Shown: positions 32,588-45,776, numbered from the stretch's first letter. The stretch is DNA of 64,000 nucleotides from Symbiodinium natans (GCA_905221605.1 CAJNDS010002101.1:546280-610279), one strand, 5' to 3'. The notes: generated by a model not told the origin, from the letters alone. Program-made: numbers and translations.

Positions 32588-34395
32588 CTACGACTCGCCA
32601 GCAGCATCCTCGAGCGATCTCTCCAGGAAATCCTTGAACACGCGCTGTGTAGATTCTCGCATCTCCTTTTCCTGTCGCGATGCTGCTCGTTTTCGGAAAA
32701 GGGGTCAGCTTGCTGAAACTGCTGCACCTTCTTGTCCAGCTGGCGAAGAGCTTCGATTTGGGTGACCTACTTCAGTCAAGCTCGACTGTTTGCAGCCCCA
32801 ACCGCCCGGCAGTTGATTCGATGATAAACCTGCTTTGTCGCCTGCGCCGCAACGAGCTCATCTGCCGTGGCCTGAGGTCAAGAGACCACGAGACTCACTA
32901 TGCCCTGGACTGAGAAACGTGATCTTTCAAAATTGGCGCCTGCTGGTCGCCTTCGTGTACCACAGGCCTGCGGGCAAATAGCATAAAATTTGCTTAGCGG
33001 CTTAGCAGGCCTTTCTCACAGTGGATCAAAGGCTCCTGCCTCGAGCGTGAGATGGGGTTCGAAAATGCTCAGTCTGGCTTTCGTGATCGTTTGTGTTTCT
33101 AGAGGTTTCTGGTTTTAGGATCACAGGGCGGATGGCGACATGGCGATGACAAGGAGAGCAGCATAAAACCTTCAATAGCAGGGCGACGGCCCTTCAAGCT
33201 CTGCCTTTGCTGTCGTCCTGAAAACCTGGTGCTCCCTGCGTTTGATGTGCATTGAGCTTCGTGGAAGTGCTGCGGATTGAAGAAAAGCCTCGGTATCTTC
33301 GGCCAGGACGGTCGTGTGCCGTCAGGGAGGTGTCAACATTGGGAGTATTGCGCATGTGTGTCCTTACCTTACCATGGCTCAACTGCGCCTCTGAACATTC
33401 GTTCATTGGTGCCCATTCCCAGTCGATGCGTCATGAGCGTGTGGGGACTGTCACTGATCGTGCAACGTGTGACCATAAAATACCGTGCTATGCTATGACG
33501 ATCGAGGATCTAGAAAAGTTTCAAGGGCTGAGCAGCATACCATGGTGACAGAAACAATCAAGCTTTGAATCTGGCTTGAAGAAGCGGAAGCTGGACCTGC
33601 TCTCCATGGGAACACTGCCTGCAAGGAGCGCAGACAGTATGAGCTGAGGCATTGAGTTGTCTTCTTTTGGCTTGCCTGATCGCTGCTTGGGCCCGCGGGT
33701 TACCTGACGAACGGAGCTGCACCATCAAAAGCCAGCATCAGGCAGTATCAGGCACATGGAGTACGGAAGAATGAAGACATGATGATGGCCTTCGACGCTG
33801 GCGCCATGGGTGTAAAGGTACACTCAGAGAGCTCCTGCGTGGCGGAAACCCTGATACTGAAGCGCCCCCAACGATGAGCCCACGAAACAAAGACAAGTGA
33901 ACAACAGCTCTGTGAACACCTGGGCGGAGAGGGCCCTGAGCCAATGTTGAGCCCGCTAAGCACATGTAGGGTCCTGGTATTGCTGGGCCATCTGGCAAAG
34001 AGATCCCCGCATCTTTTTACCCCCCATGTTTCCCGCCACTCCCAGTTCCTGCAGGGGAAGAAGGCGTCTGCGTTTCCGGATGTATCGGGAAGAGGGCTCT
34101 ACGTGCTACGCCAGCTGAAACACAGCCCCTTACAACAAGGCAAAGGCAGAGGTCCTGGAAAGCGCGCAGCCGCGCCTGGCTGCCAGAAACCCCTGAAAAC
34201 CTAAAAACCTGGCGATCCAAAACCCATGAAACAGGCAAAGCTGACATACCCTGCGACACCCTGAAGCATATCTGAAGCGCACGCATTGAATCTCTCATAG
34301 TATCTAGATGGTCTCTGGTTAGAGTCTCTTCCCTCCGTTGCCTCGGACCGGCGCTTCTCGAGGCGAGTGGCTTCGAAGCTCTGCTGCTTGCTCAT
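32588..34395 (-). CDS. Predicted coiled-coil protein, family unknown
   Basis: The start at ATG 34395 gives MSKQQSFEATRLEKRRSEAT, then EGRDSNQRPSRYYERFNACA, with a GT donor after ...SDMLQ. The C-terminal exons are clear: ATADELVAAQATKQ (about 32885-32842), VTQIEALRQLDKKVQQFQQ (about 32775-32715) and EKEMRESTQRVFKDFLERSL ending ...EDAAGES at a TAG at 32588-32590. The last two stretches are in different frames with only about 25 bases between them, too short for a normal intron, so there is either a very small intron or an indel. Exons between 34.2 and 32.9 kb could not be assigned. The start lies only 67 bases from the stop of the gene to the right. Confidence 0.5.
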
Positions 34396-34461
34396 GCTTT
34401 CGGCATACCTTTTGTTCAGAAAGGGCACTGCAACTTAACTACGCTTAAGGTCTCTAAGCGA

Positions 34462-36322
34462 TTAAGAGCTGAAGAGATCAGAGTAAGGCTGGAACCAACT
34501 TTGAAACTCCTCTTGATTGAAATGCCGGGGACTGCAAGTGTTCGCAATGCTTCTCTGAAGATCCTCCTCCTCTTTCCGCTTCTTCTCTTCCAATTTGGCT
34601 TGCCACTTCATCTTGCGCATCTCATGATCTTCGTAGAGATTTTGGTAGCGCCGCTTCTGAGAGTCGGATCGGGCAACCTGTGGGGTGGCCGCACGGGGTG
34701 ACTGGCTGCCAGTGCGTGCTGCATAAGGCACCTCCCAGGGAGCTTCTTCCTCATCTTGCCCATCCACCTCGCCCATGTGTCCCAACATGGCCTCTCTTGT
34801 CCCGGTGTTGTGACGACCCCTTGCTCTAGCGCCACATGCCTCTGCATGCTTTGGGCTGAAGCTTCTCGAGCGCTGTGAGCGTTGTGATTGTGAACGCATG
34901 GAACGGGCAGACCTAGGAGACGTGCACGTCTCTTCCTCTGACTTGGCCAGGCTGTTCCTTGAGGCATATTGACTTTGTCCCCTTGGCGATCCCCGCTTTG
35001 GACTGGCGTCCTTGGACGTGGGAGTCGCTGCTTGTGACGCTTGTGTCATGTTTGTAATGTTTGTAATGTTTGTAATGCTTGCCCTCTCTGCAGAGTGGTG
35101 ACTCCTGAGTGAAGCGGTAGAGTGATGTTTGACCATCATTGGCACACAGGCTTGGGGATATCCACATGCCTGTGGCAGCGTTGCAGACCGCAGCGTGGCC
35201 ATTGGCACCGTCTCACCATTCCGGATCACTCCTGAGTAGAAGCGAACTGCTGGTGGCGTGGCACATGGCGTGGCCTGCGACGGCGTGTGCGAGTGAGTTG
35301 ATTGCTGCAGGCTGCCGGTGCTGTAGCACCGCTGCAGCCCTGGACTTGCAGCCCCACCGGGTGGCAACGCAGCATGTGGCTGGCCTTGAAGGCATCCCTC
35401 TAGTACTGTTTCAATTCTGTAATCGCTGACCGAAAGGGAAAACGGCTCTGAGACCCCAGCCTTGCAAGGGGCCGGACACCTGCAAAATCGTGATGACATA
35501 CTGCTTGCAGCATCTCAAAATATCTCAAAGGACAGCCTGTCAATCTTCCTTGGAAGCTGGTGAGGTGCTTGCCTTCGTTGCCACCAACGGCGTGCCACTC
35601 ATCGAAAGCCTAGCATGCGACAAATGTGAGCGCCATGCACTCTTAAGCACTCCAGAGAACTCCTTCGTCCTCCAACGCACTGCTAAGCGCCCCCAATTGT
35701 GTTGTACGTAGTGGTCACATTACTAACAAAGACGCAAGCTTCTATTAGGGCAACTCATGGATCCATGGAAGAATACCGTCTGTCCCTACACATCCAGATA
35801 CGGCTGTAGTCAGTGGCTGATGGTAGGCGAGCTACGGTAGCATCCTGGAACTGAAAAACCAGCGGCGTTTGTCGAAATTCGAACCCCCAAAAGCTCCAAA
35901 GCAACAGACATCGTTCCTTCACAACCTTCAGCCAGCCAGGGAGAGCTGTAGGCAAGAGCTCACATCACGACTTGGCTGCACAATGCTGTTGAATGAAGTT
36001 GAGAGGCGGCATCGTGCGAACCTGCGGCGCCGCAGGAAGAGGTAGCTGAGACCTCGCACGAGGCACAGCAACGTGTTTTGAGCAGAAACACGGGGAGCTT
36101 GCAAATTTCCAAGATAATCAAACGGAGCATCGATCAGAGGCAATTGCTCCAAAAGCTATCTCCCGTTGCACGCCGTGAAAGATGCAGCATTTTAGCTGAA
36201 GTACTCCGTGCGTTCAGCAGATGCAGGAAAAATCGGGCACCCGGCGCACTCACCACACGCTGTGTCAACGGCGCTGCGCCGAAAACCGGAGCCGGCGCTT
36301 GTTGAAGCATGGTGGCCGTCAA
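34462..36322 (-). CDS. Ser/Arg-rich low-complexity protein with basic C-terminal helix
   Basis: The main exon (about 35480-34462) is open for about 340 codons, the longest convincing exon in the window. Composition is Ser, Thr, Gln, Pro and Arg-rich with SR/RS-like stretches (MRSQSQRSQRSRSFSPKHAE), an N-I-T repeat (ITNITNITN, from a 9-base DNA repeat at 35046-35078) and a charged C-terminal helix (YEDHEMRKMKWQAKLEEKK) ending NQEEFQSWFQPYSDLFSS. Upstream, a likely first exon starts at 36322 or 36310 (MTATMLQQAPAPVFGAAPLT) and ends at a strong GTGAGT donor; a middle exon around 36150-36000 (LPLIDAPFDYLGNLQ) is plausible. No family is recognised. The phospho-site-rich, disordered look suggests a cytoskeletal or signalling scaffold, but that is a guess. 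Confidence 0.7.
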
Positions 36323-36837
36323 GGGTTTGCTGCTAGAGCATCTTGCGACGCCATGCGGCCGCTGCTAATTTTACGCAACGCTACTCCAAGGACTCAGCAT
36401 GCGCCAATGACAGCATGCGTGCTTGATCGTGCTTGTCGTCTCGAGAGAGACCACTGGTAGGAACACACTGACAGCTGATATGCCTTCTCTCAACTCGAGA
36501 ACTCTGAAGTACCAAAAGAACTACTCAAAAGAAGCTTGGAATTCGGGTCTGGAAAGCGGAACAATCTTCGAGCCACACAAACAAATGCGGGGACGGAATG
36601 TTGCACCGTATTTGCACCGCTTCTTGCGCTTGCTTCGCTCCATCTCACTCCGCTCCCCCACAGCTTCCCTCTCAGTGTTGTTTCGGTCGCTTAAGCCAGC
36701 GCTTGTTGTGGACCAGCAACTTCTCCCATCAAGCGGGTCACTGATGGGACCAGGAACCTGTCAAACACCCAGTTGCATGCATGCTGATCTTCGAAGCAGC
36801 CCTGCGGCAGCATGCTGTCAGAGGTTAGGTTAAGTAG

Positions 36838-38690
36838 CTACGATTGCACCGTCAAAGCCTGGAGCACAGCTTCCCGGCGGATGAATGGGAAGCTTCCTGC
36901 CTGCCAAGCACAAGTAATCATGAACTTAGCTGAGAAGTGGTTGTGGCATTCCGATGCACCATTTTGAGGCTGGGCCTCCTCTAGCCGCTGACACAAGGCC
37001 AAGACCTGCAGACTGAGGTCCAACGAGGTTCAACGTGGTCCCCAACGCTTTAGAAAGAACTGTACAGTGGAGCTTCGCACTGCAAAGGCAGTCACAGGCG
37101 TTGCACTCACCGACAAGAGTGCCTCTGTTTCGATGTCGTTGCCCTCAGCACACCATTCACATGCTGTGGAGGACCGGCGGAAAAGACAGACTCACATCCC
37201 CAGTGCTTAAGCTACACGTCCAAGCACTCTAGCCTGCCTAGCGCAGGTGATGTCTTGAACTTAAGGCATCAACTCTAGGAACCCCTTTTGGCAAACCTAC
37301 AGCAGTCCCTGGGAAATGCAGCTGCAACACTGACCTCCACGGCTCGAACGCGAGCAGGACTGCTGTGGGAAGACGACCTACAGGCGCATTGTCACAGTAC
37401 TAGGTTTCTAGGGCTCCACTTACAGCAACATCTCTTGCAGTGAACGATGACTGCACCTGCCATATTGACTTGACACACGTTGTGCTGATGTGGAAGATCC
37501 ACAGCCAGTAGCTGAGTAAAAGCCAACAAGACTTGCGGAAACGTTTTCACAATCCCAACACAGTCGAGAGAATGTCCCAGAAATGTCTCAGGCAGCAGCT
37601 TCTTCAAATCATGCCGCAGCTCTCCCAAATCCTGCATAGCCAGCACTGAGCAGCACAAGCTGCTTTGCCGAGATTTTGCTGACCCGCGGAAGCTTGGCCC
37701 ATCAGTTGGGCCTGACGGCAGCGTCGCAGATCATCCTGTGCCTGGGAGCTTAGAGCAGGCTTGGAGCGCGGCGGAGATATTCGAAGACACCCCGAGCCCT
37801 CACCTGGAAAGCCTCGGCGGCATGGTGCTCCGCTCGCGCCTCACAGGCAGCGTCCGTTTGTCAAGCAATAGGAATATCTCAAGTTCTTGCGTCACATTTG
37901 CTGTTACCCACACCAACCAGCTCCTCTGCTGCTGCGACCGACTCATCGCAAAGCCGCCGGCAACGGTCCTAATGGGCAGTGACAAGTGTCTGTTTGGAAT
38001 TTAGCGCCTATGTGCCAGCTTCAGGGACATGAATGACAACCGCCACGTGCTCATTTCAGCATGCTTGGTGACAAGATCATCCATCAGGCATCTTGGGTTC
38101 TTGTTTCGGTGCAGTTTCTTTAATCGTCTCAGAATATCGTGGAAAAGTTCCAATCATGTCTGCTCCGGCCGCAAGGAATTGCTCACATCACCAAGAAAAC
38201 CTGGTCTCCTCCCGAAGCTGCCAGCCTTCACGTTCAGCCTGGCTGACATGGTGCTTCTCTCACTTTTAGAAGCCTTCTCAGAGTGCTCATACCTCTAGAA
38301 AGATTACTCTGTCAGGTCTACCCACTCCAGTGCCTCCATCGCAACCAGTGTCGCCTTCAGGTGACCTTACTTGTATCAAACAACGACACAAGAAAACCGC
38401 CAGTAAACACAGATCTCTTGGTTCATTGCTTCCGCATGTGTTTCGCACCATACTATTTAACTTGGGTTCGCTTTGGGAGCCTCTAAGGCCACCATGCTGG
38501 CATATGTTATTGCCAGGGGAGTACTCGACTACTCGACATGGAAGCCTGAGGTCCCCACCAAGCTCGGTGCGCAGCGTGGCCGCCGCGCGCTCCGCAGCAA
38601 CTCGACGCCGGGTCTGCCGCTCGACCTCGGCAGCTCCACAGGTCTCGTGCCTTCTTGCTTTAGCATTCTGCCTGTACTGACCTCCTGAAG
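36838..38690 (-). CDS. Predicted multi-exon helical protein, family unknown
   Basis: Minus-strand exons in order: GAAEVERQTRRRVAAERAAA (about 38660-38560, GT donor), ARAEHHAAEAFQ (about 37850-37812, strong GTGAGG donor), DLGELRHDLKKLLPETFLGH then SLDCVGIVKTFPQVLLAF (37640-37480), and LDLSLQVLALCQRLEEAQPQ then CHNHFSAKFMITCAWQAGSF (37023-36850). The first part looks like a coiled coil, the later parts like packed helices. No family is recognised, and it is not certain that all pieces belong to one gene. Confidence 0.45.
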
Positions 38691-39236
38691 AAAAGCTTTG
38701 CAATGTTCTATATCTGTTCACTTACGTTGCCGGCTAATCGCACGAGTAGTAGAATAAGTACTAATGACCTCCAACTGTGTTCACGAAGCTGGTTCTTTTG
38801 TGTGTTAACCTGGGAGGGAATGAATATGATTGAAAGTATTGTTCTAGAAGTTCGACTCATTAACTTATTCAAAACTGTTCAAATTCAAGGCCGCCATGTT
38901 GATATCAGCTTAAAAAACACTAGTCATCATAGATCCAATACGCCTGTGCTCCCAATAGCTTCTTTCGATACTCCCTGGCCACCTAAAATTTGTTTGAGGA
39001 ACACAGCTGGCCTCCAGCTCTTCAAGTGGGTTGGTTTCTCTACTTTCTTAGGGGGGGGGGGGGGGGGCGACCCTCGCTTGTTCTTGTTTGTTGCTTACTT
39101 GTTGTTCTTGTGGGTTGGCGCCTCAAGCTTCGGCCGCCTTTTTGTTAGGCCAGGCGAATGCCTCGGTCAATTTTCCACTCCCCTCCACTCCGCTCCAGTC
39201 AGTGTCGGGGGGCGCTGACCATATACACATATTTAC

Positions 39237-39267
<31 letters not shown>

Positions 39268-40160
39268 TGTATGTATGTATGTATGTATGTATGTATATAT
39301 AGATATGTAAAGGCACATGTCGAAAATAAATGTAAACCTCAGAGACCCGAATGAGGGGGAAACCTAGAATTGGTCGAGGAAAAGCGCCGGTTCCAACATT
39401 AATTCTGTACAGAACTTGATGGCAGAGATGAAGCTGGATTTTTAAGTTTTGGGGGAGTTTTGTTTGGTTCCGTCTCCAAGTCACAGTCTCCCCGAAACCC
39501 CACAAAACCCCAAGAAAAACAACAAAACAAGAACAAAACAAATGGCAGACTAGTCCACTGGGTCCGGTCATAGTCTCCCAACTTTTTGGATTATTTGGCT
39601 TTGGGTTTCGTTTTTTTGGCTGTTTCGTTTTTTTTGTTTTTGTGGTCGTTATTTTTAATTTTGTTTGTTGTTTTTTTGTTTTTTTTTGGGGGGGGGGGGG
39701 GGGTTGTGGAGACTGTGCCCCAGAGACAGTGCGCCAGTCTTTGGTTCTAGTGTTTTTATTCTTTGTCGGTTTTTGTGGTGTTTTTCGGTTTATTATATGG
39801 GGTACTAGTGTATACATGCGCATTCCTGCTCTTTGTGTTGCGTGTGAGGTTGGTCTTGGGAAGGTCTCTCTATATATATATATATACAGATACATATACA
39901 GACACATATACATATACATATACATAGACATATACATATACATATACATATATATATATATATTTATATTTATTTATGTATAGTTATCTTTTTATGTGTT
40001 TTTTTGCGTGCGGGCGGGCGGGCGGGCGTATGTACGCATGCATGCATGTAACGTACGCACGATGGATGGACGGATGGATTGGATGGATTGGATGGATGGA
40101 TGGATGGATGGATGTGTGTGCGTGCGTGCGCACTTGTATAGCTCTTTATTTATGCATACC
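38690..40160. repeat. Simple-repeat cluster, no gene
   Basis: It contains a G run (39050-39067), a GTAT/TGTA tetranucleotide array (39236-39297), T-rich low complexity and a second G run (39600-39703), TA/CATA tracts (39870-39970), a GGGC tetranucleotide run (40011-40027) and a GGAT array (40058-40112). No coding signal stands out; long open frames here read through the repeats. Confidence 0.85.
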
Positions 40161-40249
40161 AATATACACTGGTCGCCACCTTCGAATCTCTGCAACCTCA
40201 ATCCCACTGGAACATGGCAAAGCTGACAGGTGCTCAGACAATTGGCCTC

Positions 40250-41880
40250 GTGTCGAGCATCATCGAATGATGCCTCCAAGGCAGCACCTGGGACTGTGTT
40301 CCCTAAGCTTGGAGGGGTTGCCGTTGGGCCGTTTGGTGCTGCTGAATCCAAAGGTGGCCTGCCGAGAGCAAGCTGCTGACCCAAACTACAGCATACTACA
40401 ACATTGTAAGGACTTCAGGAAGAGGAGTGCTCTGAGAAAAAACCGGAGGCTGATGCGCACACAAGTTTGTTATGGTTGTGGGATTTTGTGGGCTTGTCGA
40501 GGTCTCTGGGCCTCAACAGCTTTAACCAAGTGTGGCGTGCCCTTGGGGAGACGCAGGCGGTGGCTGGAGTGCACATTGACACTGCCTCAAGCAGTAGGCA
40601 AAGATGTATCATGGCCTGTCAGTTCCCAGCCACATTCGAGCATGATTTCAGCAAGGGCATGAGTGTGCTTATCGCGCTGGATGGTCGGCATGGTCATCGG
40701 AGGACACCAGGCCAACAATAGCACGCTCGTTGCACATTCGCAACGGCAGCTCTGCAGAGATGTTACGCAGCCCTCTCGGATGCCACATCTTGAAAACGGC
40801 CCTGCACAGTGCTGCGTGCTTTACACTCTGCCTTTGGCAGCAACATGCGGTGCTGGGGGGCGTGAACCGCCTCAACTGCCTCCACTGCCCAACGGTGTCA
40901 AGCACCATAGACTTCTCTGCGAAGACGATCCTGGTAGGTCAAATCCTACGGCCACAGTGACAAACTTGACAGCAGCTTCTGCCGTCGCGAATGCCAAGGG
41001 TTGCACCTCTACAGGGACTGACCGCAATTTGCAGCCCAGCCCCTTCCAAGAGAAAATGTCATTGAGGCGTGGCAGCTTGCTCATAAGTGCTGCTGGATCC
41101 AAGATGCGACCAGCTTCAACTGGGCAAAGGCAGGGCCAGACTTGATTCTCGTGAGCTTACTTTTTTCTGTTTATTCAAATTCTGTCAAGAAGACAACGCT
41201 CACACCTCAGGCTTGCTGAGAGCACATCCTTTGACAGAGGCGTCTGTGCATGATTGCGCTGAGTCATTAAGCTTTCCGCGTACTCTTCCTGGATGACAAA
41301 GGTAAGCACGTGAAGTCCGCCTTGCGAGGAGATGCAAGGCAATGCAAGGGTTGTCTTCCGCGCACTCCAACCGAAAGGCTTGAAATGGCTTGAAGCCTGC
41401 GTCGACTTGATGGAAGACCTTGTCTTTGCAAGGGCTCAGCTCCATCAGCTTCTCGGACCCTTGCACCATGCAAACGCTGTCCTGCGCACTTGTGGCTTTC
41501 AAGGCGCTTGCTGTAGCAACAGCAGCTGCACATGTTTCATCAAACCATCCTTTGGATCGTGGACGATCATGAACGGAAACTCCACCTCTGCCATGTCCTG
41601 GAAAGGAACAGGCTTGAAAGAAGATGCGAGATGATTCACGCTCCGTGCCTCCTCAATGCGAGAGAAGATTGTAGAATAAGCGGACGCAGTTCCCCAGCGC
41701 ATCTTGTAGAACCAGCCAAGGCCTGCAGCAAGCATCGCAAGAGAAAAAGCAACAAAAAGAATTACCATAAACGCTAAAGCCAAAGGAGTAACACATACTC
41801 GGTCCTTTCTCTGGAAAACGATGGGCACAATCCAGGACCTCCATTTCGGCCATGTATTTTTGATTTGGATCACCTTGCAA
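40250..41880 (-). CDS. Probable multi-exon membrane protein, family unknown
   Basis: Minus-strand coding-like pieces: MQGDPNQKYMAEMEVLDCAH (41880-41810), a hydrophobic stretch LALAFMVILFVAFSLAMLAA that may be a membrane segment or intron, then YSTIFSRIEEARSVNHLASS and FQDMAEVEFPFMIVHDPKDG (41700-41545), EKLMELSPCKDKVFHQVDAG and FKPFQAFRLECAEDNPCIAL (41470-41340), LDPAALMSKLPRLNDIFSWK and VEVQPLAFATAEAAVKFVTV (41100-40940), and ERAIVGLVSSDDHADHP (about 40720). They are in consistent orientation and spacing for one gene. For the 41.3-41.6 kb part the plus strand is also open, so strand is not fully certain. Confidence 0.4.
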
Positions 41881-44552
41881 ACTGAAGCATCTCTAACAAA
41901 AATTCAAGAACAGCTGTCAGGCGCAATGGTCTAGGATCGGTTTCTTCGCTGGTTCACGGGCGGTGCGGTAAGACTTGGCGGAAGCAAGGCATATCCAAAA
42001 CTGCTATTGGTGCAAAGGAGCTTAAATCGAAATTCGCACCAAGGTGAACCTTGCTGCTCGAACTGACGGCCTCACCAGATTTGTGGTTGGGACCATCGAA
42101 ACTGGAGAAGGCTCAAGGCGAGGAAGGTACAGTTGCTGAGCAAAGCACGCTAAATCTTCTGAAGCTGAGGTCCCATCTTCTGGCATGGGCTGTCGGGAGC
42201 AGCATGGGACTACCTCGGCTTTGCAGGCCGAGAGCTACTGATTGCGTGGCACACGCAGCCGGACCCCAGCAAGATCTTCTAAGCTTGCAGCACACCATCT
42301 CAGAAAGCTGATCACCGCCTGCTCCACAGGGCCGTCACAAGAAAGCCCACGTTCCTTCCTACAGCAACGCCAACCTTTGATTCATGCTGTGAATGCGTGG
42401 AACGCTGCTCTTTTCCGCTTCTGGAGCACAGATTGTGCACCGCAGAACATAGAATACACGGGAGTACACCGAGTGAAACATTGCGTGTGTGAGATGGCAC
42501 CAGAACAGGCATTGCAGTATGGCGCTGGGGGGACCTTCTTGTGACGAGAGGTCTGATCAGAGTGCTGCGCAAGGCAGCGCGGATCGGCGCGGAAACGCAC
42601 AGTCCCAGCTCTAGCCGTCGGCCCCGACCTTATCGAGTTCAACTGTGCCCATGACATTCGGCATCCTGTCTCGGCAGAACAAAAAGCAAAAGAAGCCATG
42701 AAAGATCATCAAAGCAACAAGCACCATATAGCACCATAAAAAGCACCAGATAGCACCAGATAGCACCCTTTGAGGTCCAAGCTCGCGATCTTCCCCCGAA
42801 GTGGGCACAGAGGCCACACATGCCGGCCACGGCCATGTACCTTCCAGGACTGGACTTGGAGAGGGCTCCGAGATTTACAGTCTCCGGCTGTTCGCTGCGA
42901 GTATCTTGTGTTAACTTTGAGCCCAGCCCTATTCTATCAAGTTCTTATTTGCAACGCTCTATTCGGCGGACACGAAGGGGAAGAGGATGCCAAGCAGAGG
43001 GCTTCCCGATCCGATCCTGGAATTGGGAAGTCAAGCAAGGCTTGCACATGCAGCAGTGGAAACTCAGGGCCAGGCATTGTGGTGGACCATACCAGAAGGT
43101 AGAAAACCGCCGTGACGGAGAAACAGACGAGTGTTGGCAGTATCACACCCTTCGCAGAACATGAGCGCTATGAAACAGAAAGCTCAATTTCACTCACAGC
43201 CATGTCTGGCCTGTGTGTCCTCCCAAATGGTCATCTTGTCTTCTTCACCGAAGAGATCGAACAGGTGTTCTTTTTGCGTGGAGGCTCCTGGGAACATGGG
43301 GGTGAAAGTCCGATACTACAAGCACAGTTGTCTGAAGTGGCTGGCGTGATCAGCAGACAGTGGCAGTATTCAGACACTCCGAGGCAAGCGAAGAGCACAT
43401 ATCATCGAAAGCCTTGTGGTTCCAGTTGTTAGCGTGATGTTGTTTGTAATGGCTCAGACAACAGTCCAAACCCAGTAAACAGTGGCAGCACCTCAAAAGC
43501 ATTGCAGAACTGCAGCTGCGAGCGATCTGGACAGAAGGAAATGCCCCACACCCACCCCCGCACCAAACAAAAAGCACCAATGAAGCTCAAGGAGTTGCAC
43601 GCCAGGGTGGGGGGGAGGGGGGGCTGGGTAGGCTCCCAAAAATCACAATAAGCCTTCACGGACGGGCGGGTAGCCTTGAGATTGCTGCAAAGGGCTCACC
43701 TGCCTCCCGCTCGATAGGGGTGGCTAAACTCATTTGCGGCTACCCTCAAACAACCAAACTCACCTGCGACTGCTTAAGCAACAAAACTCGCCGGCGACTC
43801 GGTTTGGTTTTTTGCCGAGGCTTTAGGTTTAGGGCTAAGATTTAGGGCTTAAGGCTTATGGGCCTGAATAGGCTTCAGGGCTTAGGGCTTGCAATTTCGG
43901 GCTTGTAGGGCTTTGGGTTTAGGTCTCCAGGTTGAGGAGCTCATACCCAACTCATTACGCACGTGCGATTGGTACACAGCTCGCCATATCTCGCTATTTG
44001 ACATCTTGCTACCTGGCTTACAAAGGCAAGCATACGAGCTCAGGATGAAGGGCTTCAAGTTTAGATCTGAGGGATCTCATCGAAGACAAAACAACAAAAC
44101 ATGACATAGGCAAAGACATGCCAAGAAAGCCATTGAAACAAAGCGCAAGCAAAGACAGAAGAAAGAAGTCGCAAGGTACAGTCACCAGCGAGTGTGGATT
44201 CAACTGAAGGCCTACAAGTGAGGCAAGTTTGTCTACTTGTGATGCCACGGAGGGCACGTTCTGCACGAAGGCGGGGCCCAAGAAGAGCTCCAACACTAGA
44301 TATAAATATATGCAGCTTCACAAGCCTCCCTTGGCCCCTGCGCCTGCCGAATGCCCTGCGAGCCCTCCCCTCTGCGCCCTCCATGCACGGCCTCCGTTCC
44401 CTCCGCGCCCTCTGCGCCCAGCGCTCCGCCCGCGCCCTCTGAGTCTCGCGGGCGCAGTGTGTTCATGCCACGCTGCTTGTGTCTCGCGTCTATTCTTCGG
44501 GCGCTGCTGCGGTCCATTCTGCAGGCGTTTCCTCCTTTGAAAGCCACTATGC
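41881..44552. other. No recognised gene; a few coding-like fragments
   Basis: Short minus-strand stretches such as MPNVMGTVELDKVGADG (ends at a stop near 42612) and QALLDFPIPGSDREALCL (about 43060-42990) might be exons. A degenerate G-strand telomere-like block lies at 43826-43922. Nothing here can be tied to a family. Confidence 0.4.
43826..43922 (+). repeat. Degenerate G-strand telomere-like block
   Basis: Decayed units such as TTTAGGTTTAGGGC, TTTAGGGCTTAAGG and CTTAGGGCTTG; only the GGGYTT rhythm is left. Confidence 0.7.
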
Positions 44553-45776
44553 TCACAAGACACACACCCTCTCCCTCGCAGCTAGATAACATTCGTCAAC
44601 TATTTGATTTTCATACCACAGAACTTCGAGTCTGTGCCACTTTGCCGTCAACGCACGGTTCCTGAAAGAAAGCAGGTGGGCGAAGGATGCAGCCATGCCT
44701 CTACACTCTATGTCTCTTGACTGACATGAATATACTAGCCAGCGATGCTTAGAGTTGCGTTGGCTTCTCCACGGCCCCTGCTTGGACATGTGCAGCTGTC
44801 GTGTTTGAGCAGGCAAGTGGTCCACGGCAGATGCAAGTGCAGCATGCGAACAGCGATAAGCCGCACCAGCTTTTGTCAGTACCGACTTCGATGTCATGAC
44901 CGAGATCGGAGTTGCTCACTTCCGGCAAGACAGCTATATCGCCAAATTGCCCTGGCTCAATTGTTGTGCCACCACCTGCACCACCTCCCGCAAAGGCCTG
45001 AGGAGGCAGAGGCACCTGGAGAGCTGGAGCCGCCAGAAGAGCGCCTGGAAAGACCAGAAGGAAAAATGTCTGAAAGAGCGATGGGCACTTGGGCACTCAT
45101 GTCTACTTCATACAGGTGTCACTAGAGTTGAAGTTCTCAGGTTCGCAGGGCCTTGCTTTGAAGTAAGATGGCTCAGGAAAGTTGGCGGCTTGATTCTGAT
45201 GTTCTGTTTGGCAGTGACAAGAGAGAGAGCTGGTGGGCATCCGTGCATGCAATGTAGAAGACTTGCTCTGCCGACATGCTACCACACCTACTGGCCTCTG
45301 AAAATGCCCGCGAGCTTCTGGCTTTGTTGCAAACGCAGGCCAACTTCGACGCAGATCCTCAGCTTCTGAAGACGGCTTGAGAGGCCCCGCGATATCCCGC
45401 GATGTCCCGCAATGCAGCATGTCAAGAGGCACTTGCCCTGTTTTTCTGCAAGGCGAACACGTGCCAGTTTGCGAGCAGACCAGCGGCGCGTTGCAAAAGG
45501 GATGGAACTCGCTTCCATTTGTCAAAGGAGCTCATCTGTGCAAGCAGGATGCAAACTGTGCGCCGCGGCTAGGACTTAGGCCACTTGTGGGCAGCTGTAC
45601 AAACAAAACTAAAGAAACGCCGAGGTCATGTCTTCTCACGCTGTCATGGTTGAGCCAGCAGCAAAAACCTGGCCAAGCAATGACGCCCTATAGGTCCTTG
45701 AAGGGAAAACCTTGCTGGAAGCTGTCTGTTTCAAACTTACTCGCGCTCGTGCGCGTCTGTGTGCGTGATGCCGGGC
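44553..45776 (-). other. Possible 3' exons of the glucanase gene or a small secreted-protein gene
   Basis: Minus-strand stretches look coding: SEFHPFCNAPLVCSQTGTCS followed by PCRKTGQ and a GT-type boundary (about 45525-45440), and GGTTIEPGQFGDIAVLPEVS with NSDLGHDIEVGTDKSW (about 45000-44860). The first is Cys-rich and would suit an extracellular protein. The glucanase needs a short C-terminal exon after 45777, so these are candidates, but no join could be proven. Confidence 0.35.

Noticed and set aside
44296-44592. Minus-strand open frames with repetitive Glu/Gly/Ala (GAEGAEGTEAV)
   Set aside because: They come from a low-complexity GC-rich stretch (GCGCCCTC units) and are open in more than one frame.
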